DNA from: a virus
Reading direction: 5' to 3' (one strand)
Length of the DNA: 29,365 bases
Virus record (IMG/VR): IMGVR_UViG_3300044729_002818
Coordinates: 1-29,365 of that record
The position numbers were made by a program, and so were the translations under genes. Shown one piece after another: positions 6,079-12,209 of the stretch; the first letter of the stretch is position 1; every line of letters begins with the position of its first letter. The notes beneath the pieces are model-generated. The model was given only the letters and a program-made list of their open reading frames with translations, was not told the origin of the DNA and searched no databases.

Positions 6079-6683
6079 CGTCGGGCCTCCTGCGCGACTT
6101 CCCACGCCTTCGAAGGCTTCTCATCGCACCATCCGCGCGGATAGTTGTCGTCCTTCGCTCCGCAGGACCAAAAGGCGTACGCCTTCCCCGCCTTCGACGT
6201 ACCCTCCTTAAACGCCCAATCCCGCGAGTGAACCGGGCATCGCCCTGCGGCGAGTTCTGCCCCGATCTTCGCGACGGGATTCGCCGCGATGACGACCGTC
6301 TCCGTCTCCGAGAAGATCTCCGTCGCCGCTCGGGCGACCTGAGCATCCGCCGCGCCTCTCTTCGCGAGGACCTCATCTGCCGAGGCGACCTTCTTCGACG
6401 GGAGGCCCGCCGCTACGAGTGCCCTCCCGATCGCCGAAGTCTCGGCGTTCTCGAGCTCCGCGCCGCGCGTATACGGGGTCGTCCCCGGAACGCCGAGGGC
6501 CGAGTGCCCTACGCCCGCGGGGAGGACGTCGTCCGCCTTTCGGAAGACCTCCGCCTTCACCGTGACGCGCTTCTCTGACTGCTCGACGATCGTCGTAACG
6601 ATCCTCGCCGTCGGATTCTTTTCGTACCATTCCCGAAGTCGATCCGCGACTTCGACGTATCCTGAAAGATCGAACCCTGCCAT
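6075..6683 (-). CDS. Probable single-strand annealing protein (Erf/Rad52-like) with C-terminal zinc site
   Basis: The 202-aa protein has TPYTRGAELENAETSAIGRA (residues 69-88), a block seen in phage proteins thought to anneal single strands. The C-terminal part has CPVH (149-152), C174 and C186, likely binding zinc. It follows the Cas4-like nuclease with a one-base overlap (TAATG), as expected for an exonuclease-annealase pair working in recombination-driven replication. The annealase call is a family-pattern inference and would benefit from a structural search. Confidence 0.7.
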   Translation of the reverse strand: MAGFDLSGYVEVADRLREWYEKNPTARIVTTIVEQSEKRVTVKAEVFRKADDVLPAGVGHSALGVPGTTPYTRGAELENAETSAIGRALVAAGLPSKKVASADEVLAKRGAADAQVARAATEIFSETETVVIAANPVAKIGAELAAGRCPVHSRDWAFKEGTSKAGKAYAFWSCGAKDDNYPRGWCDEKPSKAWEVAQEARR

Positions 6684-7537
6684 TACTCCTCCTCCTTCTC
6701 GTCGGAGGCGATGAGCCTCCCGACGCTACAACCATCGAACCCGACGAGCGGGTTCGGTTTCCTCCATTCGCACGATCCGCAGAACGAGGTCGTAAATGCG
6801 ACCTCCTCCACCGAATCGCGCCCGACGACGGACCTCGTCGCCGCGAGATACTGCTCGGCGAGGAGGAGATGCTCCCCCGTCGCCTTTCCCGTGATGAGCT
6901 GATACGTCGGACGCTTCGTTCGGACGTACGTCAGATACCCGACCCCCGGAAGTTCTCCCGCCGAGTAGCGGCTCCAGAGGTACGAGTAGAAGGCCATCTC
7001 CGCCGATCGGAGATCCTTTACGGACTTCGATCGCGCGGACGCCTTGAGATCGAGGATCATCGTCGCCCCCTCTTCGCCCTTCCACTTTCGGAAGATAAAG
7101 TCGGGCGTCCCGATGAGCCCGTCCACCTTGAGCGATTCGCCGTCGAGCCCCTGAAGGTAGACGTCTCGGAACGTCACGAGCTCGGGCTCGAGTACGTCGT
7201 AGACGAAGATCTTTATCGCCGCCCTGAGCTGCGCGTCAAAGATCTCCCAATCGATCCCGATCGTCGGGCGAGCCTGAACCGCGGTAAGGGCCTCGTCTAC
7301 CACGTCCGACTCGTCCCACGTTCGCCCTGCGCGCAGGGCCTCGGCGATGATGAGGATCGCCTCATCGAGCCCGCTCCCGAACGCGACGCGCTCCGGGGCG
7401 ATGAACGGGAGGCGCGACCCGTCCTCGAGTCGGATCTTCTCGGAGAACCATCCCTTCCGCCCGCAGAGCGCGGTCGAGGTAACGAGACTCTTCGAGATCC
7501 CGACCCGCTTCGGATCGATCGCCTTCGAGATGCTCAC
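6683..7537 (-). CDS. Cas4/RecB-like PD-(D/E)XK exonuclease with Fe-S cysteines
   Basis: The 284-aa protein has the nuclease core GTPDFIF (D146) and ILDLKAS (D163, K165), then AFYSYLW. One Cys near the start (C25, in TALCGRKGWF) and three near the end (C253, C256 in SFCGSCEW; C270) match the [4Fe-4S] layout of Cas4 and AddB-type nucleases. It likely resects DNA ends to make single strands for the annealing protein coded next. I chose GTG at 7537 because it overlaps the upstream stop (GTGA) and the homology starts there. Confidence 0.86.
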   Translation of the reverse strand: MSISKAIDPKRVGISKSLVTSTALCGRKGWFSEKIRLEDGSRLPFIAPERVAFGSGLDEAILIIAEALRAGRTWDESDVVDEALTAVQARPTIGIDWEIFDAQLRAAIKIFVYDVLEPELVTFRDVYLQGLDGESLKVDGLIGTPDFIFRKWKGEEGATMILDLKASARSKSVKDLRSAEMAFYSYLWSRYSAGELPGVGYLTYVRTKRPTYQLITGKATGEHLLLAEQYLAATRSVVGRDSVEEVAFTTSFCGSCEWRKPNPLVGFDGCSVGRLIASDEKEEE

Positions 7538-7704
7538 GATCCCACCGCCGCGGCGATGATCCCCGAGATGACGATCCCTCCGAACGAGATGATGAGCATC
7601 CATAGCCTCCACGTCTCGCGGTCCTCGCCCCGGATCAGGCTCCCGCGACTAAGCGGGCGATAATCCATAAACGTCTTCGGTTCGTTCCTTCGATCGAGCT
7701 TCAC
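7534..7704 (-). CDS. Small membrane protein (56 aa)
   Basis: A GTG at 7704 with GGAGG upstream opens a frame with a basic N-terminus (KLDRRNEPKTFMDYRPLSRG) and one C-terminal membrane helix (LWMLIISFGGIVISGIIAAA). It overlaps both neighbours by GTGA. The reading frame is not seen if only ATG starts are used. Function unknown. Confidence 0.65.
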   Translation of the reverse strand: MKLDRRNEPKTFMDYRPLSRGSLIRGEDRETWRLWMLIISFGGIVISGIIAAAVGS

Positions 7705-7892
7705 TTTCCGCCTCCTGACTTTCTATCCTTCTTCGCCCATCCCTCGCCCTTAAAGACGAGGGAGGGCCGCGGGATCTCCCGCTCCATCCAATACCCGCAC
7801 TCGCAGAGGATCAGGCGATCGTCCGTAATGGACTGCGCCACCTCCCGAGTGCGCGAGCACTTCGCGCATCGATAGTCGTAGAGCGGGCTCAT
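7701..7892 (-). CDS. FmdB-type zinc ribbon protein
   Basis: The 63-aa protein starts MSPLYDYRCAKCSRTREVAQ, with CAKC and CEC pairs and PSLVFKGEGW, matching the FmdB family of small zinc-ribbon regulators (PF09723 type). Start ATG at 7892 overlaps the previous stop (ATGA). A longer upstream extension of the frame is not needed. Such proteins are common in phages of Gram-positive hosts; their task is unclear. Confidence 0.82.
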   Translation of the reverse strand: MSPLYDYRCAKCSRTREVAQSITDDRLILCECGYWMEREIPRPSLVFKGEGWAKKDRKSGGGK

Positions 7893-8365
7893 CGATTCAC
7901 CTCGACGAAATACTCCGCCCCCGGGCGATGCTGCGGGAGGAAATAAGAGTGCGACGGAGCGCGCAGGGTATCCCCGAACTCGATCCCCTTTCGGAGCTTG
8001 TCGTACTCCTTCGCCCACGCCTCGCCCGATACGGGATCAGGGAGTCGGACGACGAGATGGAATCGCTCCTCTTCGGGCGTATGCGAGAACGTCGAGTAGG
8101 CGATCCATTCGCGATCCGCGAGGGCCGCCTTCGCCGTCGCATATGCCGTCCCGCCGTCTACGTCGAAGACGAGCGCGTTCACCTGCGCGACCGCCGCGTT
8201 CTTCCGCGTCCCTCCGGGGACGAGCGTCACGGGCGACCATAGAGGCGCGCGCTCCTTATCTCTGTTCTCGCGATGATCCGAAAGGATCGTCACGAGCTCA
8301 TCCCACGTCCCGATCTTCCGATCAGGCGTCGTCCCGAAGAGGGACGGATACGTGACGGCGATCAT
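7889..8365 (-). CDS. Small AEP-like primase / replication protein (PrimPol-like domain)
   Basis: The 158-aa protein resembles the N-terminal domain of archaeo-eukaryotic primase-polymerases. ALVFDVDGG (D68, D70) matches motif I with two metal-binding Asp, YSTFSHTPE (S94, H95) matches motif II, and RFHLVVRLPDPV is the usual following strand. YFLPQHRPGA near 141-150 is typical of the family's end. It could start replication by priming. No helicase domain is attached, and none is found elsewhere in the genome. It overlaps its neighbours by ATGA. Confidence 0.75.
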   Translation of the reverse strand: MIAVTYPSLFGTTPDRKIGTWDELVTILSDHRENRDKERAPLWSPVTLVPGGTRKNAAVAQVNALVFDVDGGTAYATAKAALADREWIAYSTFSHTPEEERFHLVVRLPDPVSGEAWAKEYDKLRKGIEFGDTLRAPSHSYFLPQHRPGAEYFVEVNR

Positions 8366-8457
8366 CGCATCGCTCCGATCGCGAGGATGCCGATCATCGC
8401 GGCGATAAAGAGGAGGACGGCTACGACCTCCCCGAGTAGCGTTAGGGCCTTATTCAC
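8362..8457 (-). CDS. Tiny one-helix membrane protein (31 aa)
   Basis: A GTG at 8457, behind a near-perfect AAGGAGG site, opens a 31-aa frame that is almost one membrane helix (ALTLLGEVVAVLLFIAAMIG and on). Its stop overlaps the primase-like start by ATGA. Phages use such mini-proteins for membrane anchoring, superinfection exclusion or inhibitor roles; the role here is unknown. Confidence 0.6.
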   Translation of the reverse strand: MNKALTLLGEVVAVLLFIAAMIGILAIGAMR

Positions 8458-8608
8458 CTTCCCCCTCCTTAACGGTCGCGCCTTCGCGCGCCCACTCGTA
8501 GCAGGGACGCATCTCGCCCCGCTCGATCTGCGTTCGATACGGCCCGCAGAGTGAGCACTCGCCCGCCTGATCGCCGTCTTCGGGTCCCGTGAGCTTCTCC
8601 GTAATCAT
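8450..8608 (-). CDS. Very small Cys-rich protein (52 aa)
   Basis: This short gene begins MITEKLTGPEDGDQAGECSL and has CSLC followed by a third Cys (MRPCYEWA), so it may bind a metal. Its ATG overlaps the upstream stop as ATGA and its TAA lies inside the start region of the next tiny gene. It is too short for usual ORF cut-offs but the coupling supports translation. Confidence 0.65.
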   Translation of the reverse strand: MITEKLTGPEDGDQAGECSLCGPYRTQIERGEMRPCYEWAREGATVKEGEGE

Positions 8609-8850
8609 TGAGCGACCTCCTGACTCTTCATCGCGCGGAGAACGTCCGCGAGCGTCGGCTTCTTCTTCTCGAATCCAATCGCGAGAATCCCCGCGCCGTC
8701 ATCCACGAGAACGAGCCACTTATTCGTCCCCGGAACGCGCGACATCGCCGCGACATCCGAGAGACGGGTAAAGTCCGCCATCTGATCGAACTCCTTCAGG
8801 ACCTCCGAAGGGATATCGATATGATGCGGGAGATAGGCGAGGATCTTCAT
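8605..8850 (-). CDS. Hypothetical early protein
   Basis: The 81-aa protein begins MKILAYLPHHIDIPSEVLKE, has a short beta part (NKWLVLVDDGAGILAIGF) and ends in a helix (TLADVLRAMKSQEVAQ). It overlaps both neighbours by 4 bases (ATGA), so it is translated with them. I recognise no family. Confidence 0.68.
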   Translation of the reverse strand: MKILAYLPHHIDIPSEVLKEFDQMADFTRLSDVAAMSRVPGTNKWLVLVDDGAGILAIGFEKKKPTLADVLRAMKSQEVAQ

Positions 8851-9119
8851 CGCGCCACCTCCGCGATCGTCTTCGGGATCAGGTACGTAATAACCGCGTA
8901 GACCTCGCTATTCGCGTAGCATCCCGTCCCCTTGTGAATCCGAACTCCGGGCATAGACTCGACGCTCGCGAGCCTCTCCGCGAAATGCGCGCACGTATTA
9001 ACGCGAGTCCACGATCGGCCCGGGGACATATTGAGACCGCCGTCGCACTCTTGGCACTTCAGGCCGTACCGCCCGACGCCGTCGAGTCCCGCCATCCTCT
9101 TTACTTCTGCGAAGCTCAT
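8847..9119 (-). CDS. First early gene; small Cys-containing protein, unknown
   Basis: The 90-aa protein is the first one made after the early promoter. It has CQEC near residues 22-25 and two later single Cys (CAHFAERL; GCYANSEVY), so it may bind zinc. No family is recognised. ATG at 9119 follows AGGAGG. First early genes of phages often turn over or redirect host functions, but nothing in the sequence proves this here. It overlaps the next gene by ATGA. Confidence 0.7.
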   Translation of the reverse strand: MSFAEVKRMAGLDGVGRYGLKCQECDGGLNMSPGRSWTRVNTCAHFAERLASVESMPGVRIHKGTGCYANSEVYAVITYLIPKTIAEVAR

Positions 9120-9138
9120 ATCTGCCTCCTATTTTTCA

Positions 9139-9153
9139 CGGGGTATCTCCCCG
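9139..9153 (-). promoter_or_regulatory. Small hairpin in the early leader RNA
   Basis: The leader of the early mRNA holds CGGGG-AGATA-CCCCG, a 5-bp stem with 5-base loop, followed by GAAAAAT and then the AGGAGG ribosome site of the first early gene. It could act in mRNA stability or translation control; it lacks the T-tract of a full terminator. Confidence 0.45.
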
Positions 9154-9163
9154 ATCTCTCACG

Positions 9164-9193
9164 ATGGTACACCCGTACCACGAGGACCGTCAA
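9164..9193 (-). promoter_or_regulatory. Early promoter with overlapping operator
   Basis: The minus strand carries TTGACG (9193-9188), an 18-base spacer and TACCAT (9169-9164), a good sigma70/SigA-type promoter. A 6-bp inverted repeat TGGTAC-ACCC-GTACCA (9165-9180) overlaps the -10, as repressor operators do. The predicted RNA start is about 38 bases before the first early gene (9119). This is the best promoter in the window. Confidence 0.8.
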
Positions 9194-9204
9194 GGGCGTT
9201 TCAG

Positions 9205-9221
9205 ATATTCACGATGAATAT
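9205..9221. promoter_or_regulatory. Inverted repeat upstream of the early promoter (operator-like)
   Basis: ATATTCA-CGA-TGAATAT is a perfect 7-bp inverted repeat with a 3-bp centre, in an AT-rich island unusual for this genome. It ends 11 bases upstream of the early -35 hexamer, a position suited to a regulator that activates or represses early transcription. Confidence 0.6.
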
Positions 9222-9369
9222 TCTTCATCCACCCCTCCGCCCTGAGCGTGGACGGAGAGCCCTCGTAGAATCGCCGTAGGATGCCCTCCGCGCCCCGTAG
9301 AGGCGCGCTAATGCGGATAGAGGAGCGGAATGCCCCCGAAACGCCCTACGGGCTCGGGAGAGGGAAAGT
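9222..9369. other. Non-coding region with several hairpins, no gene seen
   Basis: Between the late terminator and the early control region I see no supported gene. The stretch has GC-rich inverted repeats, including a nested one near 9331-9360 (CCCGA / GCCCGTAGGGC / TTCGGG on the minus strand) and another at about 9287-9306 (GCGCC / GGCGC). These may be back-up terminators or structured RNA. A short plus-strand reading frame here has no ribosome site or family features. Confidence 0.5.
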
Positions 9370-9414
9370 AAGGGCCGCCGCACCGGGGAGGCTCCGATGC
9401 GGCGGCGGACCCTT
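9370..9414 (-). terminator. Terminator ending the late unit
   Basis: Just after the phosphoesterase stop, the minus-strand RNA can pair AAGGG with CCCTT and CCGCCGCA with TGCGGCGG, with a small bulge and a GC-rich loop. A short T-rich tract (TTACTTTCCC) follows. It separates the late genes from the early promoter region. Confidence 0.8.
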
Positions 9415-9417
9415 AGT

Positions 9418-10479
9418 TTACGGGTTCGACTCCCCGAGACGGATCAGGTACTCCGCAGAGATCCCCGAGCGCGACTGAAAGAGTAACCATTGAGCGGGAT
9501 CTCCCGACGCCGAGAGCCACTCCTGCGCGTACGTATTCGAGGACTCGATAGAGCCCGCCGCCCACGCGGTAAGTTTCCCGTCCGCCGCGACGAGGCGCGA
9601 CGGAGTATGCCAATGCCCGAACGCGGCATATGAAAAATCCGTAACGCTTAAGTTCCACCCGCCGAGCTTCTTATTCAGGGAGTAGAACGGGAACCCCATC
9701 GACGCCTTTAACTGATCACCGTGGAAGAGAAACCACTTCTTCGTGACGCCTTCCACCGTGACGGGGACGACTTCGTTCCAATGCCGTTCGCCTTCCGTGA
9801 ACGTCTCCTTAAACGTAATCCGTTTCTCGTCTCGGACGAGCATCGCCGCCGTTTTATAGGCGATCGCGTCCGCGTTAGATTCGGGCCGCGACGTTCCCCA
9901 TCGCCCGATCCTTCCGTGATTACCGATGACGCCGAAGACTCTCACCGTCTCGAAGTGCGAGGCGAGAGATCGCAGGAGTCCCGCGAGCATCTCTGCCGTT
10001 GAGAAGATCTGCCCGTAGAGTCCTGAGTCGATGAGGTGCGCCTGACCCGGAAAGATATCCTCGCCCTCGACGAGATCTCCTAAGAGAAAAACGTTCACCT
10101 CGCGGACGGGATGATCCGTACGCTGAATCTCGACGAGCTGCTCGACCTTCTTCGCGAGGAGTGCGACGCGCGATGCGGCGATCTCCGTCGAATAGTCGGG
10201 CGTTACTTTTCCGACCTGCCAATCTGCGCAGAGGAGAAGAGCCTTCTCTTCGCCCTTCTTTCTCTTATCTGCCTTCGGCGCGGGGACGGGTTTAATCGTC
10301 ATCGACGCCGCGGCATCTCTCGCCGCCCGATAGACGGCCTCCGTATATTCATCCTCCGAGCGTCGGATCTTCTCGAGTTGGCGGAGGACGCGAACGTGCG
10401 CCGCCTTGAGTTCTTCATATGCGACGACCTGACTCGCCGCCTCCATCTCGCGCGCGATCGCCTTCTCGATCTTCGTCAT
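9418..10479 (-). CDS. Calcineurin-like metallophosphoesterase (Mre11/SbcD-type nuclease or phosphatase)
   Basis: The 353-aa protein carries the metallophosphoesterase motifs in order: CADWQVGK (D86), GDLVEGED (GD at 134-135), GVIGNHGRIGR (N187-H188), LFHGDQ (H253) and AFGHWHTP (H289, H291). The first motif has DxQ instead of the usual DxH. A coiled-coil, charged N-terminal region (1-75) precedes the enzyme part. It is the last late gene before the terminator. The true start is ATG at 10479, which overlaps the upstream TGA and has GGAGG upstream; a TTG at 10503 is less likely. Nuclease versus phosphatase is open. Confidence 0.86.
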   Translation of the reverse strand: MTKIEKAIAREMEAASQVVAYEELKAAHVRVLRQLEKIRRSEDEYTEAVYRAARDAAASMTIKPVPAPKADKRKKGEEKALLLCADWQVGKVTPDYSTEIAASRVALLAKKVEQLVEIQRTDHPVREVNVFLLGDLVEGEDIFPGQAHLIDSGLYGQIFSTAEMLAGLLRSLASHFETVRVFGVIGNHGRIGRWGTSRPESNADAIAYKTAAMLVRDEKRITFKETFTEGERHWNEVVPVTVEGVTKKWFLFHGDQLKASMGFPFYSLNKKLGGWNLSVTDFSYAAFGHWHTPSRLVAADGKLTAWAAGSIESSNTYAQEWLSASGDPAQWLLFQSRSGISAEYLIRLGESNP

Positions 10480-10736
10480 CGTTCGATCCTCCCGCAGAGA
10501 CAATCCTTCCGACGATGCCGATCGAGCGATGCCCGATGGACGTCAATCCCGTACGCGGACGAGATCGCGAGAGAGAGTCCGAGCGCGGGCGTACGATTCA
10601 CGCCGATATCTTCGACCGCCTTCTTAAGGGCGGCGCGTTCCGCCTCCGGGACTGCCGCATAGAGCGCGGCGACTGAGCATCGCGACCCCTTCCGCGTTGG
10701 AGGGATCTTCTTTAGCGCGTCCTCGATCTTCGTCAT
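10476..10736 (-). CDS. Small protein with RHRRxxCxC tail, possible DNA-binding
   Basis: The 86-aa protein has a helical body (VAALYAAVPEAERAALKKAVEDIG; LGLSLAISSAYGIDVHRASLD) ending in RHRRKDCLCGR. Such an arrangement is common in small phage proteins thought to be helix-turn-helix regulators or terminase-related factors. A GGAGG site precedes ATG at 10736, and its stop overlaps the next gene by ATGA. The first five residues (MTKIE) match the next gene's start, as does 15 bp of DNA around both ATGs. Confidence 0.7.
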   Translation of the reverse strand: MTKIEDALKKIPPTRKGSRCSVAALYAAVPEAERAALKKAVEDIGVNRTPALGLSLAISSAYGIDVHRASLDRHRRKDCLCGRIER

Positions 10737-10756
10737 AGAGCCTCCCCATACTTCGC

Positions 10757-10789
10757 CCGACGGCTACGTCGAGTCTACGCGGAGTCTAC
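10757..10789 (-). repeat. Iteron-like 11-bp tandem repeat before a small late gene
   Basis: On the minus strand the gap between holin and the next gene reads GTAGACTCCGC, GTAGACTCGAC, GTAGCCGTCGG in tandem. The 11-bp spacing is about one helical turn, so a protein could bind on one face. A further GTAGACG lies at 10805-10811. The 8-mer GTAGACTC also occurs after the capsid gene (23262-23269). It may be an operator or iteron. Confidence 0.5.
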
Positions 10790-10808
10790 TATGCGGAGAG
10801 TTGAGCGT

Positions 10809-11141
10809 CTACTTAGATGCGATCTCGAGTCGGAGGACTGCCGCTTCCACGGCGTTCTCGAGCTGCTCGATATCGAGCGTGATCCCACGCTTCAGGGCCT
10901 CGGACTGAACGAGCGCGACTGCCGCGTCCTTCTTAACCTGACCCTCTTCGGAGGAGAGCGTCTTCTCGACGGAGGCGACGACGGTCGCCGCGATCTTCTC
11001 GACGATCGCGTACGCCTCGGCATTCATCCGAGCCTTCAGGTAGCCCGCCACCTGACGGGCGAGATAGGCGATCCCGCCAATCCCGACGGGGATCAGGGCG
11101 AGGAGTGTCGCGTTTACGATATCGCTGACGAGTGGATTCAT
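10809..11141 (-). CDS. Holin, LL-H family
   Basis: The 110-aa protein has one N-terminal membrane helix (ATLLALIPVGIGGIAYLA, residues 11-28) and a charged helical C-terminal part (NAEAYAIVEKIAATVVASVEKTL; AVALVQSEALKRGITLD; IEQLENAVEAAVLRLE), the pattern of LL-H-type holins. It follows the endolysin, and AAGGAGAG precedes ATG at 11141. It would open the host membrane at the end of infection. Confidence 0.87.
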   Translation of the reverse strand: MNPLVSDIVNATLLALIPVGIGGIAYLARQVAGYLKARMNAEAYAIVEKIAATVVASVEKTLSSEEGQVKKDAAVALVQSEALKRGITLDIEQLENAVEAAVLRLEIASK

Positions 11142-11150
11142 AGTCTCTCC

Positions 11151-11738
11151 TTACTTCTTGACGATGAGGGTCCGCCCCTTCGGGGCGTCTCCCTTCGATG
11201 ATGCGATCGATCGTACCTGAGCCTCCGTAACGGGGACGGCGTAGACCTCCGTCGTCTCCCCGCTCATCGTCGGGTCCGCGAACTGCCACCCGATAACGGG
11301 GTCGTAGGCGAAGGCGACCATATGCCCATACCCGACCGCCCCCGGATTCTTCTTGACGAGCTGACGATGCCACTTCGACATCTTGACGCCGTCATAAAAC
11401 GGCGAGAGCCCGTTCGAAACGTTTACGATTAGGGCCGCGCCCCTCTTCCCCGCGCGAATCGCGTCGTCCCACGAAGACGGATATCGTCCGTCCGCGCCGA
11501 GGACCTTAACCGTCTTAAGGAGTTCGGGGAGGTTCGAGCCGTTATCCGAGACGCCCTGAGCGTCTACGTGCCCGGTTGCGCGCTCCTTCGCGGCGATGCC
11601 TTCGCGCGCCGTGATCGTCTTTCCGAGAACCCACGAGGCCGCCGCCGCTGCGGATGATGGCCCGCAATCGTCCCATACGCCCATTCTGCGAGCCTCGCGA
11701 TCGACGGCGAGTTGAGAACGGATCTCGAGTTTCCGCAT
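11151..11738 (-). CDS. Endolysin-like cysteine peptidase (C39-like)
   Basis: The 195-aa protein has the papain-like triad spread typical of C39/CA-clan peptidases: C25 in WDDCGPSS, H139 in GYGHMVAFAYD, and D155 in WQFADP. It has no signal peptide, so it probably needs a holin. It sits between an XhlA-like protein and an LL-H-type holin, so cutting peptidoglycan cross-bridges is the likely job. The C-terminal 35 residues are basic (KGDAPKGRTLIVKK) and could bind the wall. No separate amidase or muramidase is seen. Confidence 0.82.
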   Translation of the reverse strand: MRKLEIRSQLAVDREARRMGVWDDCGPSSAAAAASWVLGKTITAREGIAAKERATGHVDAQGVSDNGSNLPELLKTVKVLGADGRYPSSWDDAIRAGKRGAALIVNVSNGLSPFYDGVKMSKWHRQLVKKNPGAVGYGHMVAFAYDPVIGWQFADPTMSGETTEVYAVPVTEAQVRSIASSKGDAPKGRTLIVKK

Positions 11739-11926
11739 TACTTACCCTGCGAGGCGAACCACGCTGTTACGCCGCCGAGTCCTGAGACTCCGAGGAGGGC
11801 GATCACGAACTTCGCGAGGCGATACGCTCCGCGCGTCTCGGCGAGCTCGAGCTTAATCATCCCGAGGTCCTTCTCGATCCGATCGAGCCTCGCGAGAATC
11901 TCCGTATTCGCGTCACGCTGCGTCAT
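11738..11926 (-). CDS. XhlA-like small holin / lysis membrane protein
   Basis: The 62-aa protein has an N-terminal coiled coil (NTEILARLDRIEKDLGMIKLEL) followed by one membrane helix (FVIALLGVSGLGGVTAWF, residues about 40-57), the pattern of XhlA/haemolysin-type lysis proteins. It lies directly before the endolysin and overlaps its start by one base (TAATG). It likely acts with the LL-H-type holin in membrane opening or in anchoring the endolysin. Confidence 0.75.
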   Translation of the reverse strand: MTQRDANTEILARLDRIEKDLGMIKLELAETRGAYRLAKFVIALLGVSGLGGVTAWFASQGK

Positions 11927-12200
11927 TCGTCGTCCCCTCTACGATCTCTTCGATCATCTCCTCGGACGTACCCTCGACGATCTCGGGCTGCGGCGGAGGA
12001 GGTGGAGGGAGGAATCCCTCTTCGGGAGTATAGGTTCCGCCGATCCATACGCGGACTGAGTCGTCGTCGATCTTTATGGCGGAAATAGTTCCGAAAACGG
12101 CCTGATAATCCCGCTCGAAGAGCGCGAGCTGATCGGGCGAGAGTCCTCCCGTGATCACTTGTCGAACTTGAGCCGAGGGAGAAATAAACGCATATCTCAT
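11913..12200 (-). CDS. Hypothetical protein with polyproline linker and acidic tail
   Basis: The 95-aa protein begins MRYAFISPSAQVRQVITGG, has a compact beta-rich part to about residue 62, a PPPPPP run, then an acidic tail with the repeat EEIVEGT/EIVEGT. A good AAGGAG site precedes ATG at 12200. It lies between the tail fibre and the lysis genes and overlaps the next gene by 14 bases. It may be a fibre-associated protein or chaperone; the function is not recognisable. Confidence 0.7.
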   Translation of the reverse strand: MRYAFISPSAQVRQVITGGLSPDQLALFERDYQAVFGTISAIKIDDDSVRVWIGGTYTPEEGFLPPPPPPQPEIVEGTSEEMIEEIVEGTTNDAA

Positions 12201-12209
12201 CTTTACTCC

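Noticed and set aside
5712-6578. Plus-strand reading frame of 288 aa
   Set aside because: Arg/Ser/Asp-rich low-complexity translation, no ribosome site, and it lies opposite three well-supported minus-strand genes; it is a GC-driven shadow.
6869-7663. Plus-strand reading frame of 264 aa
   Set aside because: Runs opposite the Cas4-like nuclease gene, Arg/Asp/Glu-rich with no family features; shadow of the minus-strand gene.
9415-9445. tRNA T-arm-like GGGTTCGACTCCCC on the plus strand
   Set aside because: It is inside the coding end of the phosphoesterase gene and has no matching acceptor or anticodon arm.
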